Of a stretch of 41,486 nt of DNA, positions 33,166-39,607 are shown in pieces. The notes beneath the pieces were generated by a model, which ran no database searches, was not told the DNA's origin, and saw only the letters and a program-made list of their open reading frames with translations. The stretch is from positions 1 through 41,486 of the forward strand of contig JAEEYF010000061.1 of the NCBI GenBank assembly GCA_016291655.1, given 5' to 3'. A program made the translations under genes and the position numbers. Within the stretch, counting starts at the first letter, position 1. The number at the start of each line of letters is the position of its first letter. Source of the DNA: Lachnospiraceae bacterium (GTDB taxonomy: Bacteria; Bacillota; Clostridia; Lachnospirales; Lachnospiraceae).

Positions 33166-33861
33166 TTACAGCATACCTACCATTTCAGATATTATTTTTA
33201 TCGAATGCCATGCGGCCATCCGCTCGAAAGCGGGGTAATCAACCTCCGCCGAATCATCCGCTTTGTCGGAGATCGCACGCAGGATCAGGAACGGAACCTC
33301 GTTAAGGTACGCAACCTGAGCCACCGCAGCCCCTTCCATTTCACAGCATATGGCTCCGAAATTGTCCACGATGGAAAACTTCTTTTCCTTACTGCATATG
33401 AACTGGTCCCCCGTAGCTACCCTTCCCTCATAAACGGAAATATCCGTGCATATCTTTTGGCATATGCCTTTGGCAAGTGCGCAAAGTCTCTCATCCGACT
33501 TGAACTCGGATGTCTCCATGAAGGGGATCTTCCCAAGCTTCGAGCCAAAGCCTCTGCAGTCCATATCATGCTGAACCGCTTCCGTACACACCACCACGTC
33601 CCCGATGTTGATCCTTGGACTCAGGCTTCCGGCAGCTCCCGTGTTTATCAGGTAATCGACCTCAAAACGCTCGCATAAAAGCTCCGCGCAGAGCGCCGCA
33701 TTAACCTTTCCCACGCCGCATTTTACAACTATGACTTCATTTCCGGACAAAGTACCCTGATAGAATTCCATGCCCGCAGCTTTGACGATATTTTGATCTT
33801 TAAGCATTGCACGAAGTCCGCCTACTTCGGATTCCATGGCTCCGATAACACCTATTTTCAT
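33166..33861 (-). CDS. mtnN: 5'-methylthioadenosine/S-adenosylhomocysteine nucleosidase
   Basis: A 231-residue cytosolic enzyme that cleaves adenine from MTA, SAH and 5'-deoxyadenosine. The start I-G-V-I-G-A-M-E-S-E-V is diagnostic of the family (catalytic Glu near residue 12), and the C-terminal part has C-C-E-M-E-G-A-A-V-A-Q-V with the ribose-binding Met-Glu pair, then L-R-A-I-S-D-K-A-D with the catalytic Asp. I use the ATG at 33859-33861 with AAGGAG seven bases upstream; an earlier in-frame start is not supported. It lies between ahcY (34-base gap) and the PTS-like permease (three-base gap). Together with AhcY it gives the cell two routes for SAH. Confidence 0.95.
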   Translation of the reverse strand: MKIGVIGAMESEVGGLRAMLKDQNIVKAAGMEFYQGTLSGNEVIVVKCGVGKVNAALCAELLCERFEVDYLINTGAAGSLSPRINIGDVVVCTEAVQHDMDCRGFGSKLGKIPFMETSEFKSDERLCALAKGICQKICTDISVYEGRVATGDQFICSKEKKFSIVDNFGAICCEMEGAAVAQVAYLNEVPFLILRAISDKADDSAEVDYPAFERMAAWHSIKIISEMVGML

Positions 33862-33895
33862 AAGATACTCCTTCCGATCCAATATGATTGCTCTG

Positions 33896-35146
33896 TTATT
33901 CCACGTTGTAACTATGCAAATATCTGTCCTGTTCGGGAGTCAGCACGTCTATCTCTTTTCCGAGGAATTTGAGTTTTCTGACGGCTACCGCCTCGTCAAC
34001 CTCTCTCGGAACATCTATGAGCTTTTCCTTGAGTTCGCTGCCATGCTCCACAAGATACTTTGCCGACAGTGCCTGGATCGCAAAGCTCATGTCCATGATC
34101 TCCGCGGGATGTCCGTCACCCGCTGCCAGATTCACGAGCCTGCCTTCCGCCAGAACATAGATCCACTGTCCGGTCGGAAGCTTGTAGCCCATGATATTCT
34201 TTCTCATTTCTGTCTTTTCCACCGCGATCTCACGAAGGCGCTTCATGTCGATCTCGCAGTCAAAATGTCCCGCGTTGCACAGTATTGCGCCGTCCTTGAT
34301 AACGGCAAAATCTTCCTCGTCGATGACCTTTTCGCAGCCCGTAACCGTAATAAAGAAATCGCCGATCTTGGCCGCTTCCTTCATAGGCATTACGTCAAAC
34401 CCGTCCATTACCGCTTCGATAGCCTTTACGGGATCGATCTCGGTAACGATGACACGGGCGCCCAGCCCCTTGGCTCTCATGGCAGTTCCCTTACCGCACC
34501 AGCCATAGCCCGCAACAACAACGTTCTTGCCTGCCACGATCAGGTTGGTGGTTCTGTTTATTCCGTCAAACACGGATTGTCCCGTGCCGTATCTGTTGTC
34601 GAAGAAATGCTTGCAATCCGCGTTGTTCACACGAACCATGGGGAAACGGAGCTTTCCGGCCTTGTTCATCGCTTCCAGACGAATGATGCCGGTTGTCGTC
34701 TCCTCACAGCCTCCTATAATGTTCGGTATGAGCTCGGGCATCTCATTGTGCACCATGTTTACCAGATCGCCGCCGTCATCGATGATGATGTTGGGTCCGC
34801 ACTCCAGCGCGTGTCTGATGTGAGCGCTGTACTCCTCCGCCGTCGCTCCGTACCAGGCATGCACCTCAAGTCCGTCCGCAACCAGCGCTGCCGCCACGTC
34901 GTCCTGTGTGGACAAGGGGTTCGATCCCGTAATGTGCATTTCCGCACCGCCTGCCGCCAGCACCTTGCACAGGTAGGCGGTTTTTGCCTCCAAATGTACG
35001 GAAAGTGTGATCTTCTTGCCCTTGAAAGGCTGTTCCTTTTTGAACTCGCCCTCCAATGTCCTAAGCAGGTCGCAATTTCGTTTGACCCATTCGATCTTTT
35101 GCCTGCCTGAAGGGGCAAGGTTTATGTCTCTGATTTCACTGCTCAT
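33896..35146 (-). CDS. ahcY: AhcY-family hydrolase, possibly S-inosylhomocysteine-specific
   Basis: A 416-residue NAD-dependent hydrolase of the S-adenosylhomocysteinase family. The NAD fold is V-V-A-G-Y-G-W-C-G-K-G-T, and the substrate residues H51, the S-T-Q-D-D motif (79-83), E-E-T-T-T-G and C-K-H-F-F-D-N are present. It is the short form and lacks the C-terminal K-x-x-x-Y-R-Y tail of long enzymes. Where human SAHH has H55-M-T57-V-E59-T, this protein has H51-L-E53-A-K55-T, replacing the Thr and Glu of the adenine pocket. With an adenosine-type deaminase gene 21 bases upstream, S-inosylhomocysteine is a plausible true substrate, giving inosine and homocysteine. AAGGAG supports the start. 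Classical SAH hydrolysis remains possible. Confidence 0.93.
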   Translation of the reverse strand: MSSEIRDINLAPSGRQKIEWVKRNCDLLRTLEGEFKKEQPFKGKKITLSVHLEAKTAYLCKVLAAGGAEMHITGSNPLSTQDDVAAALVADGLEVHAWYGATAEEYSAHIRHALECGPNIIIDDGGDLVNMVHNEMPELIPNIIGGCEETTTGIIRLEAMNKAGKLRFPMVRVNNADCKHFFDNRYGTGQSVFDGINRTTNLIVAGKNVVVAGYGWCGKGTAMRAKGLGARVIVTEIDPVKAIEAVMDGFDVMPMKEAAKIGDFFITVTGCEKVIDEEDFAVIKDGAILCNAGHFDCEIDMKRLREIAVEKTEMRKNIMGYKLPTGQWIYVLAEGRLVNLAAGDGHPAEIMDMSFAIQALSAKYLVEHGSELKEKLIDVPREVDEAVAVRKLKFLGKEIDVLTPEQDRYLHSYNVE

Positions 35147-35167
35147 TCATTTACTCCTTAAATTTAT

Positions 35168-36469
35168 TCAGCCGATCCTGCGGATTATATCCTGCACATG
35201 TGCATATGTCTCGCGTTCGTCCATGGTCAGCAGCTTCCTGCCTTCCATCGTGATCCTTCCGTCGATGATGACCGTGTCTACCTCCGAACCGTTTGCGGAA
35301 TAGGAAAGTCCCGCGATCAAGTCGTTTGTCGGCATGAGGGACGGATTTTCGAGGTCAAGGATAGCCAGATCCGCCTTCTTTCCCACCTCAATGGATCCGA
35401 TCTCCTTTTCAAGCCCGAGCGCCTTCGCGCCGTTGATCGTGGCGATCCTGAATGTCTCGCGGGCGGAAACGCATTGGGGATTACGGTAAACTCCCTTGTG
35501 TATCAGCGCCAGAAGGCTCATTTCCCGGAACATGTTGAGGGAGTTGTTGCTGGCAGCTCCGTCCGTTCCGAGGCATACGTTGACGCCCGCCTCCAGCAGC
35601 TTTTTCACCGGCGCAAATCCGTTCCCCAGCTTCATGTTGCTGGCCGGGTTTGTAACCACGTTCACCTTTTTGTCCTTCAATATCTTAATGTCATCATCCG
35701 TGATCTGCACGCAGTGAGCCGCTATGCAGTTCACATCGAAAAGTCCGTTCTTTTCCGCCATTTCAATGGGCGTACAGCCATATTTCTCCTTGATCTGCCT
35801 TATCTCGCTCTCGCTCTCGGAAAGATGCACATGGATGCCCATGTTGTTTTCCTTCGCTTTTCGGGAAATTATGCGCATATAAGCATCGTCGCAGGTGTAG
35901 GGCGCGTGAGGTCCCAGCATAAAGGTGAGGCGGTCGCAATCCGCTGCCGCTTCTTTTTCCTCAAACGCCTGGCGAAGCCTCATGCTTCCCGCTTCGTCGT
36001 CCCCGCTGCCCACAAGCCCGCGGCAGATCACAGCTCTCATGCCCGTCTCCTTCACTGCTCTCGTGGTCTGATGTATGTTCATCTGCATATCGTTAAAGCA
36101 GGTGGTTCCGCTCTTCATCATCTCTATGATGGCGAGCCTTGCGCCCCAGTAAGCATCTTCGTCGGTCATTTTCCGCTCAATGGGGTCTATCCTTCCGAAC
36201 AGCCAGTCCATAAAGCTCAGATCATCAGCCACGTTTCTCATAAAGGCCATATAGGAATGGGTGTGGCAGTTGATGAGTCCGGGGATAGCCAGCTTTTTAC
36301 TGCCGTCTATGCATTTGTCCGCTTTAAAGCCTTCCGGTGCATCGCCAAGGCCCACGATCCTTTGGCCCTCTATGTATATGCTTGTTTCTTTTACGATATC
36401 CTTTTCACTGTCGACGATCCTGCCATTCTCGGGAAGGATCGCGAGCACGTTTTTAATTACTGTTCCCAT
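35168..36469 (-). CDS. mtaD: SAH/MTA/5'-deoxyadenosine-type deaminase (amidohydrolase)
   Basis: A 433-residue amidohydrolase of the MtaD/DadD group that removes the 6-amino group from adenosine thioethers. Metal ligands H69 and H71 (NCHTHSYM), H215 (HVHLSES), catalytic E218, H252 (AAHCVQ) and D303 (GTDGAASNN) are all present. The product of SAH deamination would be S-inosylhomocysteine, the suggested substrate of the AhcY-type enzyme encoded 21 bases downstream. The start overlaps the end of the peptidase gene by 17 bases. Other possible substrates are MTA and 5'-deoxyadenosine; guanine or cytosine deaminase is less likely given the H-T-H-S-Y-M-A and L-G-P-H-A-P-Y motifs. Confidence 0.93.
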   Translation of the reverse strand: MGTVIKNVLAILPENGRIVDSEKDIVKETSIYIEGQRIVGLGDAPEGFKADKCIDGSKKLAIPGLINCHTHSYMAFMRNVADDLSFMDWLFGRIDPIERKMTDEDAYWGARLAIIEMMKSGTTCFNDMQMNIHQTTRAVKETGMRAVICRGLVGSGDDEAGSMRLRQAFEEKEAAADCDRLTFMLGPHAPYTCDDAYMRIISRKAKENNMGIHVHLSESESEIRQIKEKYGCTPIEMAEKNGLFDVNCIAAHCVQITDDDIKILKDKKVNVVTNPASNMKLGNGFAPVKKLLEAGVNVCLGTDGAASNNSLNMFREMSLLALIHKGVYRNPQCVSARETFRIATINGAKALGLEKEIGSIEVGKKADLAILDLENPSLMPTNDLIAGLSYSANGSEVDTVIIDGRITMEGRKLLTMDERETYAHVQDIIRRIG

Positions 36470-38441
36470 CTTCTTCTCCGTCCGCCCGCTCGGACCCCAT
36501 TGTGTCCGTCGGCGCGTTAAACGTCATGTTTTCAGTTTCTGCAAGAGCAGCAGCCTTTTTCTTCTTTTTCTTCATATGTACCACGATCAGAATGATGACG
36601 AGCGCAATGATCGCAACAAGGATAACGACCGCGCCGATAATGATCTTCCTGCCGAAATCGATCAGCTTCTGAGCATTGGGGTTTTGCTGCATAAGCGATG
36701 TCGAATAATCCACAACACTGTCACAGATCCCTTTGAGAACCTCTTCGTCAAATATGTCCGGCAGCTCCACCGTTTCGAGAAGCTCGCAGAATTTGGTGTC
36801 CAGACCGTATGTGGTAAGGTTCATGTATTGTTCTATCGCATCATCTCTGTCCTCCTGTGCCATCATGAAGATGTCAAGAGCAGCAAGAGCCGAAGTTGCA
36901 TAAGAAATATAGTACAACGGGCTTTCAAAGGTATGGGAAACCGTTACCCAATCATATGCCTCGTCGCTCTGATTCGAATATGCTTTGCCGTATTCTTCGG
37001 ATATCCTTCTGAATATCCTGTTGCATTCCTGAGCCGTGATCTCCCCCGGATAAGAATATACCTCATTCTGGAATTCATCATACGTACAGCCCTCGACAAC
37101 CGAACTCAGCATATTGTAAAGAACGATCTCGCGCACAAGATCTCCGTAGCCCTCGCCGTAAACTCCGTCAAAGTACTCCATCATCAGGAGCTCAAGACCC
37201 TGAGAGTGGATCTCTGCCACGTCCATATTGGTCGTATCGAACAGGCAGCGACCATCATTGTGAAAACCGTTATTGTAATGACCGAATTCGTGGATAAAGG
37301 TCTCCAGATCATAGTAGGAGCCGTCGGGCGCATTGAAAATGAACGGACAGCCGTATTTATACAAGGAAGTCGTATATCCTACGGGCGCTTTCGTGGCACT
37401 GTGATCCATCTCGTAGGTATGATACTTTTTCAGGTAATCAAATGCCTCTCCGAGATGGCTGTCCACCTTTTTAATGTAGGGCTCCACCAGGTCAACCAAT
37501 TCTTCATCGGTCATCATGTAACGGTAAAAAACATCCTGTGTTTCTTCCGTAAGTGTGAGCATAATGTTCTGATAGACCTTGTTAAGCGCGGGAACCACAT
37601 ACTTCTTGGTGTAGCTGTAGAGTTTCTTTGCGTCCTCTGTGGTGTAGTCGCGGTTATACAAATCCTCGTAAGCCATTATCGCATAGTTTTCATAGTCGTT
37701 GATGCGGGCTGACTCGTTCTTTGCATTAACAAGACGGGCATATATTTCCGAGGTGACCTTGTTTCTGGCTTTTTTCAGTTCAACATATATGGCGGTGTAA
37801 GCGGCCCGGTCGATCTCTTCATTGGCAGCTGCCGCCTCGACACTCTCTTCATCCCACTCCTTGCCGTCAACAGTCACCGTATAGTTTTCCTGCATGGCGG
37901 AATTGTATTCCTGAACCAGCTCATTGCAGAGTACCGAAAGCTCCAATTCGCGCTCGGTCATATCCTCGTAATCAAGGAAATCCTCTACCAGTTCTTCATC
38001 ATCGATATGCGCTTTAAGCGCGTCTCCGCAAGGGGATTTAAGCGCTTCTCGGATAGCGATGATCGAAGCGTCGACAAGCTCCGACCACATCGACGACAGT
38101 TCAAGTCTCGTATCTGCATATTCGCCGGTAACGTCCTTGTAGTATTCAATATTGCACAGTGCATATTGTGTGGCGAAAATGTCGATCTCATCTATGATGA
38201 TCTCATAGTACATTATAATGTCGTCCCCGTTTTTGGGGTCAGCCATTTTTGTTTCCATGCTTTCAAGCGTATCACGCAGGAAATGGTCATCATAGCCTTT
38301 GAAGATCATGTCTTCGTAAGCCACTTCGGAATGAACCTGGTTGTCCTCGTCATAGCCTTTGAACTTCGCATAGGCAAGCGAAGGCGTTATTGAAGTAAAG
38401 ACCACTAAAACCGCAATAAGTGCTGCAATAAATCTTTTCAT
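36453..38441 (-). CDS. Membrane-anchored M3-like zinc metallopeptidase
   Basis: A 662-residue extracytoplasmic peptidase. A signal peptide covers about residues 1-25 (ending near S-L-A-Y-A), the body is mostly helical and acidic, the zinc site H-E-F-G-H is at 384-388 with a likely third ligand Glu410, and a C-terminal membrane segment (about 605-630) followed by lysines and an acidic tail anchors it. The catalytic region resembles M3 oligoendopeptidases, which are usually cytosolic, so the secreted, anchored form is notable. It lies 20 bases after the flavodoxin-like gene, and its end overlaps the deaminase gene by 17 bases, so it is co-transcribed with the SAH genes; a functional reason is not evident. 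Confidence 0.88.
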   Translation of the reverse strand: MKRFIAALIAVLVVFTSITPSLAYAKFKGYDEDNQVHSEVAYEDMIFKGYDDHFLRDTLESMETKMADPKNGDDIIMYYEIIIDEIDIFATQYALCNIEYYKDVTGEYADTRLELSSMWSELVDASIIAIREALKSPCGDALKAHIDDEELVEDFLDYEDMTERELELSVLCNELVQEYNSAMQENYTVTVDGKEWDEESVEAAAANEEIDRAAYTAIYVELKKARNKVTSEIYARLVNAKNESARINDYENYAIMAYEDLYNRDYTTEDAKKLYSYTKKYVVPALNKVYQNIMLTLTEETQDVFYRYMMTDEELVDLVEPYIKKVDSHLGEAFDYLKKYHTYEMDHSATKAPVGYTTSLYKYGCPFIFNAPDGSYYDLETFIHEFGHYNNGFHNDGRCLFDTTNMDVAEIHSQGLELLMMEYFDGVYGEGYGDLVREIVLYNMLSSVVEGCTYDEFQNEVYSYPGEITAQECNRIFRRISEEYGKAYSNQSDEAYDWVTVSHTFESPLYYISYATSALAALDIFMMAQEDRDDAIEQYMNLTTYGLDTKFCELLETVELPDIFDEEVLKGICDSVVDYSTSLMQQNPNAQKLIDFGRKIIIGAVVILVAIIALVIILIVVHMKKKKKKAAALAETENMTFNAPTDTMGSERADGEEDGNSN

Positions 38442-38461
38442 GTTTCCCCCCTATAGTTAAA

Positions 38462-39457
38462 TTATAATTTCTGGAACCTGAAATAATTATCAAAGGTTCT
38501 GACTATCTTAAAATCTCCCTTTGCCGAAAGACCGCCGGTCATAAACGCTCCCTGGAAGGTCTGGCGGCCGTTCACTATGCGGTTCACCGTCTCTCTGGTG
38601 GTGGTGGCGACTACGTCCGGTTTCTCACACTCACCGTAATAGATCCGCAGCCTTTCCTTGTTGATGTCTATCACGAGATTCTTTTCGGTGTCCGTCATCT
38701 TCAGTTCGAAGATCACCTTGACATCATCCTTCGGCGGAATGTAATTTTCCTTGAAGTTCTTGATGAATTCCTGTCCGCTTTCTCCCTGTCCCATAAGCGA
38801 CGAGAACATCTCGGACAGTTCCTCTATGTCTTCCTTCTGCTTTTTAACGTACTTGTCATCCGAAACGTACCTGGAGAGCTGCTCGCTCTCTTCGGGCGTG
38901 AGCGGCATCGAAGCGTGCTCGATCTTTCCTCCCATGAAGTTTGCGGTACTGCTGGGGAAGGTGAGCGGATTCTGCTTTATGGTGCGATAGAGATCCTCCG
39001 CCTTCTTTTCTATCATGGTCGCGTAGTCGGGATTGGTCTCGAATTCGGACTGAGATGCCACGTAAGCCGTGATGCCCGGCGCAAGTATTCCCCCAAGCAA
39101 TTCCCATGCTTTGTTCAGCATGAGCTCTGCCTCCCGCTCGCCCCACGTGTTGGAAATGACTACGGGCATCATATAGATCCTTTTGATCTTTTCCTTGTCT
39201 GCATACAGCCAGCAGCCGTCGAGGAATTCCGAAAGCAGTCCCCCTATGCCGTACCATTCAACATTTGCTGCGAGAATTACACCGTCCACATTTTTAAGGC
39301 TTGCGGAAAGTGCCGCTATTTCACTTTTGCTCTCATACAGATTGTATCGATTCACTTCTACGCGAAGCTCCTCGAGCACCTCCGTGATCTTCTGGAGAAC
39401 GTATAGCGTGGAATCTTCAATTAGGCCTCTTCCGCCGTAATAAATGTTGATCTTCAT
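38462..39457 (-). CDS. Flavodoxin-like/NADPH-dependent FMN reductase-type protein with SCP2-like C-terminal domain
   Basis: A 331-residue protein. The first 170 residues have a flavodoxin-like fold: I-N-I-Y-Y-G-G-R-G-L at the first strand and loop, D-G-V-I-L-A-A-N-V-E-W-Y-G-I-G-G and V-V-I-S-N-T-W-G-E-R later, as in NAD(P)H-dependent oxidoreductases that bind FMN. After a charged linker (about 200-235), the last 95 residues resemble an SCP2 sterol-carrier domain (V-I-F-E-L-K-M-T-D-T-E, then a T-R-E-T-V-N-R-I-V-N-G-R segment), which may bind a hydrophobic ligand. I choose the ATG at 39455-39457, with GGGAGG eight bases upstream. It is probably the first gene of the long operon ending at 31654. 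Confidence 0.8.
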   Translation of the reverse strand: MKINIYYGGRGLIEDSTLYVLQKITEVLEELRVEVNRYNLYESKSEIAALSASLKNVDGVILAANVEWYGIGGLLSEFLDGCWLYADKEKIKRIYMMPVVISNTWGEREAELMLNKAWELLGGILAPGITAYVASQSEFETNPDYATMIEKKAEDLYRTIKQNPLTFPSSTANFMGGKIEHASMPLTPEESEQLSRYVSDDKYVKKQKEDIEELSEMFSSLMGQGESGQEFIKNFKENYIPPKDDVKVIFELKMTDTEKNLVIDINKERLRIYYGECEKPDVVATTTRETVNRIVNGRQTFQGAFMTGGLSAKGDFKIVRTFDNYFRFQKL

Positions 39458-39529
39458 TAAGTATTCCTCCCGAGTAAGCGATATCGGCACATAGATCTTT
39501 TGCGCCCGCTCTGTGTTCCTTAACTTATT

Positions 39530-39558
39530 ACTATAACACAGTTACGATAACATTTAAA
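39530..39558 (-). promoter_or_regulatory. Possible promoter of the seven-gene SAH operon
   Basis: TTTAAA (39553-39558), 17 bases, TATAGT (39530-39535) on the minus strand, right after the nifJ terminator. The -35 is a weak match. Confidence 0.45.
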
Positions 39559-39563
39559 GAAAA

Positions 39564-39595
39564 AAAAGGCAACCACCCGAAAGCAGTTGCCTTTT
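39564..39595 (-). terminator. Terminator of nifJ
   Basis: AAAAGGCAAC pairs with GTTGCCTTTT (39586-39595 and 39564-39573 read on the minus strand) and is followed by further T residues. It begins 12 bases after the nifJ stop codon. Confidence 0.88.
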
Positions 39596-39607
39596 AAAAG
39601 TGTAAAA

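Noticed and set aside
35198..37712. Two long plus-strand open frames (440 and 483 codons)
   Set aside because: They are opposite the deaminase and peptidase genes, whose catalytic motifs are intact; long antisense frames are common at this base composition.
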